A stretch of DNA of 64,000 bases, from the NCBI RefSeq assembly GCF_047345485.1, contig NZ_JBLFEN010000009.1, forward strand, positions 1 through 64,000, read 5' to 3'. This document shows, one piece after another, positions 45,018-54,866 of the stretch. The stretch comes from Jejuia sp047345485. Lineage in GTDB: Bacteria > Bacteroidota > Bacteroidia > Flavobacteriales > Flavobacteriaceae. Position numbers and translations under genes: made by a program. Position 1 is the stretch's first letter. Each line of letters opens with the position of its first letter. The notes beneath the pieces were generated by a model, which was given only the letters and a program-made list of their open reading frames with translations, ran no database searches and was not told the DNA's origin.

Positions 45018-46022
45018 ATGATGGAAGAAACTAGTACAATTGATATTAAGTCAATTAATGAGAAGATTGAAAAGGAAAGTGCCTTTGTAGATTTACTAAC
45101 TTTAGAAATGAATAAAGTTATCGTGGGGCAAAAACATATGGTAGAACGATTACTAATTGGTTTGTTAGGTCGTGGTCATATTTTATTAGAAGGTGTACCT
45201 GGATTAGCAAAAACTTTAGCTATTAACACCTTGTCTAAAGCAGTAGACGGTAGTTTTAGTAGAATACAGTTTACTCCAGATTTATTGCCTGCCGATGTTA
45301 CTGGTACTTTAATTTATAATATGAAGGAGAATGACTTTTCCATCAAAAAAGGACCAATTTTTGCAAACTTTGTGCTTGCCGATGAGATAAACAGAGCGCC
45401 GGCAAAAGTACAGTCTGCTTTACTGGAAGCGATGCAGGAAAAGCAAGTAACTATTGGAGACGAAACATTTGTTTTAGATAAGCCATTTTTAGTAATGGCA
45501 ACCCAAAACCCAGTAGAACAAGAAGGAACGTATCCTTTGCCAGAAGCACAAGTAGACCGTTTTATGTTAAAAACAGTAATTGACTATCCAAAATTAGACG
45601 AAGAGCAGTTAATTATGAGAGCTAACTTAAAAGGCGCCTGGGATAAAGTAAATCCTGTAGTATCTGTAAAGCAAATTTTAGCAGCACAAGAAGCTGTTAA
45701 AGAGGTTTACATGGATGAAAAAATTGAAAAATACATTTTGGATATCATTTTTGCGACACGATATCCTGAAAAATATAGACTTACCGATTTAAAACCACTA
45801 ATTTCTTTTGGAGCATCGCCTCGTGGAAGTATCAACTTAGCTACTGCAGCAAAATGTTATGCATTTATTAAGCGTAGAGGTTATGTAATTCCAGAGGATG
45901 TTCGTGCTGTAGTGTATGATGTGTTGCGTCACAGAATAGGTGTTACCTATGAAGCAGAAGCAGAAAATATAACTTCTGAAGACATCATTAATAAAATTAT
46001 AAATGAAATTGAAGTACCTTAA
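45018..46022 (+). CDS. moxR: MoxR family AAA+ ATPase
   Basis: 334 residues. Walker A is in LLEGVPGLAKTLAINTL, and sensor and Walker B regions in FVLADEINRAPAKVQSALLEA. TQNPVEQEGTYPLPEAQVDRF is typical of MoxR. The C-terminal lid has SFGASPRGSINLATAAKCYA. MoxR ATPases are thought to act as chaperones on VWA-domain proteins, here those encoded by bat genes downstream. It starts the aerotolerance operon. The next base two codons later is also ATG, so the start may shift by one residue. Confidence 0.95.
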   Translation: MMEETSTIDIKSINEKIEKESAFVDLLTLEMNKVIVGQKHMVERLLIGLLGRGHILLEGVPGLAKTLAINTLSKAVDGSFSRIQFTPDLLPADVTGTLIYNMKENDFSIKKGPIFANFVLADEINRAPAKVQSALLEAMQEKQVTIGDETFVLDKPFLVMATQNPVEQEGTYPLPEAQVDRFMLKTVIDYPKLDEEQLIMRANLKGAWDKVNPVVSVKQILAAQEAVKEVYMDEKIEKYILDIIFATRYPEKYRLTDLKPLISFGASPRGSINLATAAKCYAFIKRRGYVIPEDVRAVVYDVLRHRIGVTYEAEAENITSEDIINKIINEIEVP

Positions 46023-46087
46023 ATTCCATCCTAAATCCTTCTTAAATGCAAGGATTTCAAATGGCGATTAAATTTAAAGTTTTTAAA

Positions 46088-46128
46088 AGCTCTCACTCCT
46101 TTGGAGAGAGGGTTTGGGAGAGAGGAAA
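46088..46128. repeat. Short repeat between moxR and the DUF58 gene
   Basis: CTCTCACTCCTTTGGAGAGA followed by GGGTTTGGGAGAGAGG resembles a common dispersed flavobacterial repeat. It lies inside the operon and its purine-rich end reaches the start codon of the DUF58 gene, where GAGAGAGG may work as a ribosome-binding site. Confidence 0.6.
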
Positions 46129-46995
46129 ATGGATACTAAAGAATTACTAAAAAAAGTACGCAAAATTGAGATTAAGACACGGCGTTTGTCTGATCATATT
46201 TTTGGAGGAGAATACCATTCTACCTTTAAAGGGCGAGGTATGACGTTTAGTGAAGTGCGCCAATACCAATTTGGAGATGATGTAAGAAGTATAGACTGGA
46301 ATGTTACCGCTCGTTATAATGAGCCTTACGTTAAGGTATTTGAAGAAGAGCGAGAGCTTACCATGATGCTTATGGTTGATATTTCGGGCTCAGAATTATT
46401 TGGTACAGAGCAACAATTTAAAAATGAAGTGGTTACTGAAATTGCAGCAACATTAGCTTTTTCGGCAACCCAAAATAACGATAAAATTGGTTTGATTTTA
46501 TTTTCAGATCAAGTAGAATTATTTATTCCGCCTAAAAAAGGGCGTTCACACGTGCTTCGCATTATTAGAGAACTTATAGAGTTTAAACCTGAAAGTAAAC
46601 AAACCAATATTGCAGAAGCCTTAAAGTTTTTAACTAATGTGATGAAGAAAAAGGCAATTGTATTTGTGCTTTCTGACTTTATTGCGGATGATTACGAGCG
46701 CACTATGAAAATTGTATCCGGTAAGCATGATGTTACAGGCATACGAGTTTATGATAAGCGAGAGGAAGATATCCCGAATTTAGGAGTGGTACAAATGCAA
46801 GATGAAGAAACTAGCGAAATGATGTTAGTAAACACTTCATCAAAAAAAGTACGACAAAACTATGCGCGATTCTATAAGGATAAAGTAACGTATTATAAAG
46901 AAACATTTTCACGCTCTGGAGCTGGTGTTATTGATTGTAGAGTAGATGAAAGCTACGTAAAAAAATTATTAGGATATTTTAAACGAAGAGGATAA
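46129..46995 (+). CDS. DUF58 domain protein of the Bat operon
   Basis: About 288 residues from ATG 46129; a TTG 15 bases upstream lies inside a repeat and is unlikely. The DUF58 core reads RGMTFSEVRQYQFGDDVRS then DWNVTARYNEPYVKVFEEER. A VWA-like domain follows with MLMVDISGSELFG (DxSxS metal site) and VFVLSDFIADDY. Such proteins work with MoxR ATPases. Within the moxR-bat order this is the second gene. Confidence 0.92.
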   Translation: MDTKELLKKVRKIEIKTRRLSDHIFGGEYHSTFKGRGMTFSEVRQYQFGDDVRSIDWNVTARYNEPYVKVFEEERELTMMLMVDISGSELFGTEQQFKNEVVTEIAATLAFSATQNNDKIGLILFSDQVELFIPPKKGRSHVLRIIRELIEFKPESKQTNIAEALKFLTNVMKKKAIVFVLSDFIADDYERTMKIVSGKHDVTGIRVYDKREEDIPNLGVVQMQDEETSEMMLVNTSSKKVRQNYARFYKDKVTYYKETFSRSGAGVIDCRVDESYVKKLLGYFKRRG

Positions 46996-47031
46996 AAGTA
47001 GTAACGATTTATGAATAATGATATACGATTT

Positions 47032-48678
47032 ATGAAAGCAAAACGCACTGTATTCGGTCTTCCGTTTTCGGTTACTTTTTCTTTGGTGTTCTGTTTTTTG
47101 TCTTTATCTGCCTTTTCTCAGGTGTCGTCTTCAATCGATTCTTCATCTATAAAAATAGGTGCACAAATCACCTATAAAATTCAAGTAGAAACAGATACAA
47201 CAAGTTTGGTAGTATTTCCAGAAGGGCAAACCTTTACACCTTTGGAGATGATTGAGTCTTACCCCATTGATACGATAAAAAACAAAGACAAATTTAGTTT
47301 AATAAAAAAATACGGTTTAACACAGTTTGATTCTGGCACATACACCATACCTAGACAAAAAATTATAGTAGCCGATAAAACATTTTTTACCGATTCTATT
47401 AAAGTTGAAGTAAACACAGTTGTTGTTGATACTACAAAACAAGGACTTTACGATATAAAACCACTAATTGAAGTTAAAAAACGAGGTAGTAATTGGTGGA
47501 AATATCTATTAATTACACTACTTGCTATAGGTGTTATTGCAGCTGCACTATGGTGGTTTATTTGGAGACAAAAACCTTTAACTGAAGAAGAGAAAATTGC
47601 ATTATTACCACCTTATGATCGTGCAAAATTGGCACTACAAAAATTAGACGAAAGTCATTATTTAGAGCATGAGCAGCTTAAAGATTATTATTCTGAATTA
47701 ACGTTGATTATCAGAAAGTATCTAGACGAGAAAGTATACGATCATTCTTTAGAAAGTACCACAGACGAATTGATAAGTAGGTTACGCTTATTAAAAGAAG
47801 GGAATCAAATAGATTTGAGTAAAGACACTATAAAAAATATAGAAAGTATTTTAAGACGTGCCGATTTGGTAAAGTTTGCAAAATCTGCTCCAGATGTGGC
47901 ATTAGCAGAATTGGATAGAACTACTATTGATGCAGAAATAGACCATGTAAAAGAAGTTTTGCCAGAGCCAACTGAAGAAGAAAAACTTTTAGATGCGCAA
48001 TATGCAGAAGAACAAGAGCGTAAAAAGCAACGTAAAAAAGTATGGATAACAGTTGGTATTAGTGTGTTTCTGCTTTTAGCTGCTATAACTGGATTTTCTA
48101 TAAAATATGGATTTGATTATGTAAAAGATACTGTTATTGGCCATGAAAGTAAAGAGCTTTTAGAAGGCGAATGGGTAACCAGTGCTTATGGTGTGCCGCC
48201 TGTAACTATTACTACACCTAGAGTGTTAAAACGTATAAATGTAGAGTTACCAGAAGAAGTAAAAGCACAACATGAGGCTATTGTTTTTAATTATGGAAGT
48301 TTACTAGAAGGATTTTACTTAAACGTAGTTAATTTAAAATTAAAAAATCCAAAAACAAAGTTCGATTTAGAGAAGAGTGCAGAAAAATGTATCGGCGATT
48401 TTGAGCAACAAGGCGTTGAAAATATGCTGGTTAAAAGGGATAAATTTATTACACCTAATGGTGCTGAGGGTTTAAAAATTCATGGTACAGCTAATTTTCC
48501 ATCTATTCTTCAAGATGATAAAGAAAGAGGGAAGTATGTATTATTGTTGTTTAGTAACGAAAACGTAATGCAACAAATAATAATTACATCTAAGGAAGAC
48601 GATATTTACGCAGATAAAATAGTTGAGCGTATACTTAATTCTATTGAATTGCAAAACGAAGAAAAAGATAACGAATAA
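47032..48678 (+). CDS. Bat operon membrane protein with DUF4381-like segment
   Basis: About 548 residues from the preferred ATG, which starts a signal peptide (TVFGLPFSVTFSLVFCFL ends near SAFS). An extracytoplasmic segment follows (residues about 30-160), then a transmembrane helix (YLLITLLAIGVIAAALWWFI), a cytoplasmic stretch with LKDYYSELTLIIRKYLDE typical of the DUF4381 group, and a second helix (VWITVGISVFLLLAAITGF). The C-terminal 180 residues have no recognised domain. The gene lies between DUF58 and batA and overlaps batA by 1 base. Confidence 0.75.
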   Translation: MKAKRTVFGLPFSVTFSLVFCFLSLSAFSQVSSSIDSSSIKIGAQITYKIQVETDTTSLVVFPEGQTFTPLEMIESYPIDTIKNKDKFSLIKKYGLTQFDSGTYTIPRQKIIVADKTFFTDSIKVEVNTVVVDTTKQGLYDIKPLIEVKKRGSNWWKYLLITLLAIGVIAAALWWFIWRQKPLTEEEKIALLPPYDRAKLALQKLDESHYLEHEQLKDYYSELTLIIRKYLDEKVYDHSLESTTDELISRLRLLKEGNQIDLSKDTIKNIESILRRADLVKFAKSAPDVALAELDRTTIDAEIDHVKEVLPEPTEEEKLLDAQYAEEQERKKQRKKVWITVGISVFLLLAAITGFSIKYGFDYVKDTVIGHESKELLEGEWVTSAYGVPPVTITTPRVLKRINVELPEEVKAQHEAIVFNYGSLLEGFYLNVVNLKLKNPKTKFDLEKSAEKCIGDFEQQGVENMLVKRDKFITPNGAEGLKIHGTANFPSILQDDKERGKYVLLLFSNENVMQQIIITSKEDDIYADKIVERILNSIELQNEEKDNE

Positions 48679-49685
48679 TGTTAGAGGGCATTGAGTTTTT
48701 AAATAAAGAAATGTTTTGGTTGTTATTGCTACTACCACTAGCTGCTGCTTGGTATATTTTAAAACATAAAAAACAGACTGCTGCACTAAAAATATCGAGT
48801 TTAAAAGGATTTAAAGTAACCAACTCGGTATTGCCAAAACTAAAGCATATACTTTTTGTATTTAGGCTTTTGGCATTGGCATTATTAATTACAGCACTGG
48901 CCAGACCACAATCTGTAGATGTATCTAGCAAAACAAAAACAACGCGAGGTATTGATATTGTAATGGCTATTGATGTATCTGCGAGTATGCTAGCAAAAGA
49001 TTTAAATCCTAATAGACTTGAAGCTTTAAAAGATGTAGCTTCTGAGTTTATAAAAGGGCGCCCAAACGACCGTATTGGTTTAGTAGAATATGCCGGAGAG
49101 AGCTACACGAAAACACCAATTACAAGCGATAAAGCTATTGTGTTGCGCTCTTTAAAAAGTATAAAATATAATACAATTATAGAAGGTGGTACAGCAATAG
49201 GTATGGGTTTAGCAACTTCGGTAAACCGATTAAAAGATAGTAAAGCCCAAAGTAAAGTTATTATTTTACTTACTGATGGTGTAAACAACTCAGGATTTAT
49301 TGATCCAAGAACTGCAAGCGAACTCGCGGTAGAGTATGGTATTAAAACATATACTATTGGTTTAGGAACTAATGGGATGGCATTATCTCCTGTGGCTTTA
49401 GACCCTAGAACCGGTAGATTTCAATATGGAAGAATACAGGTTGAAATTGATGAGGATTTATTAAAAGAAATTGCTGATGCCACTGGTGGTAAATATTTTA
49501 GGGCTACTAATAATGAAAAGTTACAGGCCATTTACAAAGAGATAAATAAATTAGAAAAAACCGAAGTAGAAGAGTTTAAGTTTTATAATTATGAAGAGAA
49601 GTATCGCCCGCTATTATTATTAGCAGGACTTTTGTTACTTCTAGAATTACTACTGCGCTTTACTATTTTTAGAAGCTTTGTATAG
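48678..49685 (+). CDS. batA: VWA domain protein BatA
   Basis: 335 residues. N-terminal transmembrane helices (WLLLLLPLAAAWYIL and FVFRLLALALLITALARP), a VWA domain with the metal-binding MAIDVSASMLAKDLNPNR and IILLTDGVNNSG, and a C-terminal helix (LLLLAGLLLLLELLLRF). BatA and BatB are paired membrane VWA proteins of the Bacteroides aerotolerance operon, which supports growth under oxygen or other stress. It is followed by batB after 48 bases. Confidence 0.93.
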   Translation: MLEGIEFLNKEMFWLLLLLPLAAAWYILKHKKQTAALKISSLKGFKVTNSVLPKLKHILFVFRLLALALLITALARPQSVDVSSKTKTTRGIDIVMAIDVSASMLAKDLNPNRLEALKDVASEFIKGRPNDRIGLVEYAGESYTKTPITSDKAIVLRSLKSIKYNTIIEGGTAIGMGLATSVNRLKDSKAQSKVIILLTDGVNNSGFIDPRTASELAVEYGIKTYTIGLGTNGMALSPVALDPRTGRFQYGRIQVEIDEDLLKEIADATGGKYFRATNNEKLQAIYKEINKLEKTEVEEFKFYNYEEKYRPLLLLAGLLLLLELLLRFTIFRSFV

Positions 49686-49733
49686 CATAACTAACAGTAA
49701 ACAAATACACAGATAAACGAATACACATAAACA

Positions 49734-50771
49734 ATGTATCAATTAGATGAAAAAATATGGTTTTGGACGTTGGGAATAATCCCAGTGATTATCCTGTTCT
49801 TTTTGGTGCTTCAATTTTGGAAATATAATACCCAAAAGAAATTTGCAGATAAGCATTTATTAAAACGCTTAAGTCCTGATGCTTCATTCTTTAAATCGGC
49901 ATTAAAAGTTGTGTTGTTAAGTTTAGCATTTTTATGTTTATCTATTGCTTTGGTAAATCCAAAAATTGGCACAAAATTAGAAACTGTAAAACGCGAGGGT
50001 GTTGATATTGTTTTTGCGGTTGATGTTTCTAAAAGTATGTTGGCAGAAGATATTGCACCAAACCGTTTAGAAAAAGCGCAGCAATTGGTTACACAAATTA
50101 TAAATAATTTAGCTAGTGATCGTGTTGGGATTATTGCCTATGCAGGAAAGGCGTTTCCGCAGTTGCCAATTACTACAGATTATGCATCGGCTAAAATGTT
50201 TTTAAATAATATGAATACCGATATGTTGTCTTCTCAAGGTACAGCAATAAATGAAGCTATAAAGTTGGCCACAACTTATTTTGATAATGAAGAGCAAACT
50301 AATAGAGTACTTATAATTATTTCGGATGGAGAAGACCATAGTGAGGCCGCCATTGATGTAGCAGAACAGGCTAGTGAAGAAGGTATTCGTATTTTCACCA
50401 TTGGCGTAGGTGATGTAAAAGGCGGACCTATTCCATTAAAACGAAATGGCGTTGTGGTGAGTTATAAGAAAGATAACCAAGGTGAAACCGTAATTACAAA
50501 GTTAAATGAGGATACCTTAAAAGGTATTGCTGAGGAGGCAAATGGTGCATATATTAATGGAAGAATAACAAATGATGTAGTAGAACGTATTAGGGAGATT
50601 TTAAACAAAATGGATAAAACTGAATTTGAAGCTAAACAATTTGCTGATTTTAAAGACCAATTTCAATGGTTTTTAGGTTTTGGTATTTTCTTCTTGTTTT
50701 TAGATATATTCCTATTAGAACGTAAAACAGCATGGTTAAAAAAGTTGAATTTATTTAATGAGAACTTATAG
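49734..50771 (+). CDS. batB: VWA domain protein BatB
   Basis: 345 residues with the same layout as BatA: N-terminal helices (TLGIIPVIILFFLVLQFW and VVLLSLAFLCLSIALV), VWA metal site FAVDVSKSMLAEDIAPNR, IIISDGEDHSEAA, and a C-terminal helix (FLGFGIFFLFLDIFLLE). A structured repeat lies in the 192-base gap between batB and batC, so the operon is interrupted by a mobile-type element here. Confidence 0.93.
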   Translation: MYQLDEKIWFWTLGIIPVIILFFLVLQFWKYNTQKKFADKHLLKRLSPDASFFKSALKVVLLSLAFLCLSIALVNPKIGTKLETVKREGVDIVFAVDVSKSMLAEDIAPNRLEKAQQLVTQIINNLASDRVGIIAYAGKAFPQLPITTDYASAKMFLNNMNTDMLSSQGTAINEAIKLATTYFDNEEQTNRVLIIISDGEDHSEAAIDVAEQASEEGIRIFTIGVGDVKGGPIPLKRNGVVVSYKKDNQGETVITKLNEDTLKGIAEEANGAYINGRITNDVVERIREILNKMDKTEFEAKQFADFKDQFQWFLGFGIFFLFLDIFLLERKTAWLKKLNLFNENL

Positions 50772-50807
50772 ATAGGTGAAGTTTTAGTAAAACCAACAGC
50801 TTTAGCA

Positions 50808-50898
50808 AGTATGCCCGCGTTAGGGATTGTAGTGGCATCCTTTTTTGAAGCATGAAAAAAAGATATAACGGAAAGCCCGACCCTTTAGGGTAACGCCC
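50808..50898 (+). ncRNA. Structured dispersed element, copy A (Flavo-1-like candidate)
   Basis: The shortest copy. It contains GCGTTAGGGATTGTAGTGGC then ATCC, a T6/A6 stem (841-846 with 855-860, numbering 50xxx), AAGATATAACGGAAAGCCCG, a terminal ACCC/GGGT hairpin and the end CGCCC. Blocks and stem positions match copies at about 8101 and 60301, although the stems have other sequences. It lies between batB and batC, read along the operon direction, so it is part of that transcript. Function unknown; possible Flavo-1 RNA, from memory. Confidence 0.65.
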
Positions 50899-50964
50899 AA
50901 ATTTATATTTTTTTTAACGGAATAAAAAGGACAGTTTTATAATTTAGAAATAAGATATTTAACA

Positions 50965-51798
50965 ATGAAAAAATTAGTAATATTCGTAATAACATGTTTT
51001 TCTTTTCTTGGATTTTCTCAGGAAAATAAAGAACGTTTATTAGCTGAGAAAAAAGCGAATAATTATGTGTATGAAGCTAATACATTGGTGAGTGAAGATT
51101 TTGTTGCTGCCGAAATGGAATACAGAAAAGCATTATCTAAACAATCTGATAATATTGCTGGAATGTATAATTTAGGAAATTCGTATTATGAAAAAGGTAA
51201 TTTTGATGAGGCTTTATATAGACACCAACAGACTGCTAAATTAGCAACCTCTAAGGATGCAAAGCATAGAGCATTTCATAATATGGGGAATGTGCTTATG
51301 AAAAACAAAAAATGTGCTGAAGCTGTTGAAGCTTATAAAAGCGCGTTGCGAAATAACCCTGCAGACGATGAAACACGCTATAATTTGGGTATAGCAAAAG
51401 ATTGTGCTAAGCAACAGGAAGACGAAAATAAAGACGACGAGAATAAGGACGATAAGGATAACAGCGACGATAAAAAAGACGAAGACAAAGAAAATAAAGA
51501 CGAGAATAAAGAAAACCAAGACGATAAAAAAGACGGCGAGGATAAAGAGGATGAAAAGAAGGATGGTGAGGATAAGGAGGATGAAAAGGAAAAACCTGAG
51601 GATAAAAAAGATAATAAAAATAAAGGCGATAAAGACAAGGAAGAACAGAAAAAACCACAGCCTAAACCAGGACAATTATCGCCACAACAAATTAAAAGTT
51701 TGTTAGAGGCTATGAATAACCAAGAGAAAAAGGTGCAGGAAAAAATGAATGCTGAAAAGAAAAAAGGAGTTAAGGTTAAAACTGAAAAAGATTGGTAG
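50965..51798 (+). CDS. batC: TPR protein BatC with a charged low-complexity linker
   Basis: 277 residues. Signal peptide (LVIFVITCFSFLGFS), then TPR units at about 40-145 (AGMYNLGNSYYEKGNFDEAL, RAFHNMGNVLMKNKKCAEAV, ETRYNLGIAKD). From 150 to 235 nearly every residue is K, D, E or N, as in KDDENKDDKDNSDD. The C-terminal QIKSLLEAMNNQEKKVQEKM is conserved in BatC. The charged stretch is probably a flexible linker; the antisense frames across it are shadows. Confidence 0.9.
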   Translation: MKKLVIFVITCFSFLGFSQENKERLLAEKKANNYVYEANTLVSEDFVAAEMEYRKALSKQSDNIAGMYNLGNSYYEKGNFDEALYRHQQTAKLATSKDAKHRAFHNMGNVLMKNKKCAEAVEAYKSALRNNPADDETRYNLGIAKDCAKQQEDENKDDENKDDKDNSDDKKDEDKENKDENKENQDDKKDGEDKEDEKKDGEDKEDEKEKPEDKKDNKNKGDKDKEEQKKPQPKPGQLSPQQIKSLLEAMNNQEKKVQEKMNAEKKKGVKVKTEKDW

Positions 51799-51900
51799 AT
51801 GATTTTAAGCAACGAATTTAAACAGCTTAATAAGCGACTGATATTATACGTGTTTCAAGCTAAGCTATATAAAAACACATAATAGGTGTAATAAGTACAA

Positions 51901-53676
51901 ATGAAATTATTTAAATTATTACATATCACTTTTTTTATTCTTGTAGCAACAGCTGTTTCTGGTCAAGTAAAGTTTGAAACTAAACTAAGCAAGAAAAAAC
52001 TAGGCATAAACGAGCGTTTGCGTGTAGATTTCCAAATGGATAAGGATGGGGATAATTTTAATCCACCAAGCTTTGAAGGTTTTACAGTTATTGGTGGCCC
52101 TAACCAGTCTGTAAGTAACTCTTGGATTAATGGTGTGCGTAGTTATAAAAAAACCTACAGTTATTTTTTAGCCCCTAAAAGTAGAGGTGCTTTTACAATT
52201 GGGCAAGCAACTATTGAAATAGAAGGACAAGTTTATAAAACTACACCCGTAAAAGTTCAAGTTACGGCTGCAATTGATAAACCCAAAGACCCTAACGATC
52301 CTAATTATTTAGCATCTAATAATATACATTTGGTGGCTGAAATTTCTAATACAACGCCGTATTTGAATGAAGCGATTACAGTGGTATACAAATTATATGT
52401 AGCACCAACAACCGGAGTAGATAATTGGCGAGAAATTGATATACCCAAATATGATGATTTTTGGAGCCAGACGATTGATACTAAAGGGCAACGTGTGCAA
52501 AATGGTACTTATAAAGGAGAGGATTACCGCTATTTGGTGTTACGTAAAACAGTACTGTATCCCCAAAGAACAGGGAAGTTGAATATAGAACCACTTTCAC
52601 TAAATGTTGCGGTACAAGTACCAACCAACAGACGTGATATATTTGGTAGTAGGTTGATGACGCGCGTAAACAAAACAGTGTCTGCTGGTAATCGCACTAT
52701 TAATGTTAAATCATTACCTGAAAATGGAAAGCCAGCTGATTTTAGTGGTGCCGTTGGCGATTTTAGTTTTAAACTTACTACATCAAAAACTGAACTAGAC
52801 GCGTCTGAATCTTTACAAGCTAAAGTTGAGGTTCGTGGTAAAGGGAATTTAAAATTATTTAATCTCCCAAAAATTACTTTACCTAGTTCTTTAGAAGTTT
52901 ATGAGCCCGAACATAAGGAGAATGTTAGTACCACTACACGAGGTATGCAAGGTAGTATTTCAGATAGTTATACCATTGTGCCACAATACAAGGGGAAATA
53001 TCCGCTACCTACAGTATCGTTTTCTTATTTTGATTTAAAAACTGAAAGCTACAAACGATTATCTTCTGAAGAAATAATAATTAATGTGCTAGACGGTCCC
53101 GTTAATACAGCATCTCAAGCATCTAGCACTACTAATAATACAGTGAAACAAAACGTAGTTGCTAATGGAAATCAGTTTGCGTTTATTAAAACAAAAACCA
53201 ATCTCATTTTAAAAGAGAATACTTATTTTTTTAAATCTAAAGTATTTTGGGGTTTATTATTAGGTCCATTTTTATGCATCCCTCTAGTTGTATTAGTAAG
53301 AAGAAAAAAAGCACTTCGCGATGCTGATATCACAGGAAATAAGATAAGAAAGGCAGATAGGTTAGCACGAAAATACTTAAAAGGTGCTAAAAAACAATTA
53401 GGAAAAAAAGAAGCATTTTATGAAGCTTTAGAGAAGGCATTACATAATTATTTAAAAGCAAAATTGCGTATTGAAACTAGCGATTTAAGTAAGGATAGAA
53501 TACAAAGTTTATTGCTAGAACGAAATGTTGAAACTGAAGTTGTAAACAATTTTATTGCCATTTTTGAAAATTGTGAGTTAGCACGTTATACGCCAATTAC
53601 TAATGTAACCATGCAGGAAGATTATGATAAGGCAGCAAAAACTATTTCTTTAATTGATAAACAGGCACAACAATGA
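51901..53676 (+). CDS. batD: BatD family protein (oxygen tolerance)
   Basis: 591 residues. Signal peptide (LLHITFFILVATAVSG), then Ig-like BatD repeats: SFEGFTVIGGPNQSVSNSW, KTYSYFLAPKSRGAFTIG, GNLKLFNLPKI. A transmembrane helix near 448-465 (VFWGLLLGPFLCIPLVVLV) separates them from a C-terminal cytoplasmic helical segment. BatD is the largest extracytoplasmic component of the aerotolerance complex. The coding region overlaps batE by four bases. Confidence 0.93.
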   Translation: MKLFKLLHITFFILVATAVSGQVKFETKLSKKKLGINERLRVDFQMDKDGDNFNPPSFEGFTVIGGPNQSVSNSWINGVRSYKKTYSYFLAPKSRGAFTIGQATIEIEGQVYKTTPVKVQVTAAIDKPKDPNDPNYLASNNIHLVAEISNTTPYLNEAITVVYKLYVAPTTGVDNWREIDIPKYDDFWSQTIDTKGQRVQNGTYKGEDYRYLVLRKTVLYPQRTGKLNIEPLSLNVAVQVPTNRRDIFGSRLMTRVNKTVSAGNRTINVKSLPENGKPADFSGAVGDFSFKLTTSKTELDASESLQAKVEVRGKGNLKLFNLPKITLPSSLEVYEPEHKENVSTTTRGMQGSISDSYTIVPQYKGKYPLPTVSFSYFDLKTESYKRLSSEEIIINVLDGPVNTASQASSTTNNTVKQNVVANGNQFAFIKTKTNLILKENTYFFKSKVFWGLLLGPFLCIPLVVLVRRKKALRDADITGNKIRKADRLARKYLKGAKKQLGKKEAFYEALEKALHNYLKAKLRIETSDLSKDRIQSLLLERNVETEVVNNFIAIFENCELARYTPITNVTMQEDYDKAAKTISLIDKQAQQ

Positions 53677-54434
53677 AACATATAGTATACATACTAATTG
53701 TTCTATTAGGTTTTATTAATGTTGAAGCTCAAAACGGTCAGTTTTTTAAAGAAGGTAATGCATTATATAATGCAGGAAAATATGCTGAGGCTATAGATAA
53801 ATATAAGGCTGTATTAGAAACAGAGTATCATTCTGCAGAATTATATTTTAATTTGGCAAATGCGCATTATAAATTAAATAATGTAGCGCCTAGTGTGTAT
53901 TATTTTGAAAAGGCACTACTTTTAAAACCGGGCGATAAGGATATTAAAAATAATTTAGCTTTTGCGAATAACATGACTGTTGATGCTATTGACACTATTC
54001 CAGAAGTTGGTTTTTCAAAAATGATTAAATCTATTACAAATACATTTAATTTTGATACTTGGGCAAAAATAGCAGTTGGTTTTGGTATTGTGTATGTTAT
54101 TTTAATTTTACTGTATTATTTCTCATATTCCTCTGGAAAAAAACGAATTACATTTGTAACAAGTGTGCTTTGTTTATTTTTCTTGTGTATTGCTTTAGCA
54201 TTTGCATTTAATAAATTTGCAATAGATAAAACAAATAATCCTGCCATAGTGTTTGCACAAGAATCTCAAATAAAAACAGAACCAAATTTAAGAAGCGAAG
54301 AGGCTTTTAGGTTACACGAAGGCACTAAAGTACAAATAATTGATACCGTAAATAATTGGAAAAAAATTAGGCTTTTAGATGGCAAAACAGGCTGGATTGT
54401 AAGTGACGATATTAAAGTTTTAAAAGATTTTTAA
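53673..54434 (+). CDS. batE: TPR and SH3-domain protein BatE
   Basis: 253 residues. Signal peptide (IVYILIVLLGFINVEAQ), TPR units at about 25-95 (FKEGNALYNAGKYAEAIDKY, AELYFNLANAHYKLNNV), two transmembrane helices at about 130-150 and 160-182, and a C-terminal SH3b-like domain (LRSEEAFRLHEGTKVQIIDT, GKTGWIVSDDI). It closes the bat operon. The SH3b domain may contact the cell wall. Confidence 0.92.
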   Translation: MKHIVYILIVLLGFINVEAQNGQFFKEGNALYNAGKYAEAIDKYKAVLETEYHSAELYFNLANAHYKLNNVAPSVYYFEKALLLKPGDKDIKNNLAFANNMTVDAIDTIPEVGFSKMIKSITNTFNFDTWAKIAVGFGIVYVILILLYYFSYSSGKKRITFVTSVLCLFFLCIALAFAFNKFAIDKTNNPAIVFAQESQIKTEPNLRSEEAFRLHEGTKVQIIDTVNNWKKIRLLDGKTGWIVSDDIKVLKDF

Positions 54435-54486
54435 ACGCTTAAAAAAATATGTTTATATTTAATTCTTATTTAAGAGAACAATAGGA

Positions 54487-54795
54487 ATGTTTAAAAACGT
54501 ATTAGCCATAATTTTAACATCAATTTTTATATTAGTTATAGTAATGCCTTCGGTTATTATTATTTTTGATGATTCGGCTGATGTTTCAATATTTTACAAC
54601 AGCTCAGAAGAAGAAAAGGATAAAACCCAAGAGAAAACTATAGATAAAGAATTTATATCTGCTCTGGTAGATGCTTCACTAAAAATTAGTACTAAAGATT
54701 TTAACGAGCTATATTTACATTATTATTTTAGAGTGTACAAAACACCTAATATTAAGCTTTCATTTCCACCTCCCAAAGTAGTTTTAAAATTCTAA
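54487..54795 (+). CDS. Uncharacterised small membrane protein
   Basis: 102 residues. One N-terminal hydrophobic helix (VLAIILTSIFILVIVMPSVI) and a polar remainder with an acidic-lysine patch (SSEEEKDKTQEKT) and a C-terminal segment ending IKLSFPPPKVVLKF. No family was recognised. It lies 52 bases after batE on the same strand and 71 bases before the SulP gene, so it could belong to either transcript. Function unknown. Confidence 0.6.
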   Translation: MFKNVLAIILTSIFILVIVMPSVIIIFDDSADVSIFYNSSEEEKDKTQEKTIDKEFISALVDASLKISTKDFNELYLHYYFRVYKTPNIKLSFPPPKVVLKF

Positions 54796-54866
54796 ATACA
54801 CCCAAACTTATTTTTTATCAATAAAATCAATACCAACTTTGGTAATGGTTTTAAATTTTTTGTTTT

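Noticed and set aside
51241..51812. Several open frames antisense and out of frame across batC
   Set aside because: They arise from the repetitive Lys/Asp/Glu codons of the BatC linker and encode only low-complexity Phe/Ser/Leu- or Lys/Thr-rich sequence.
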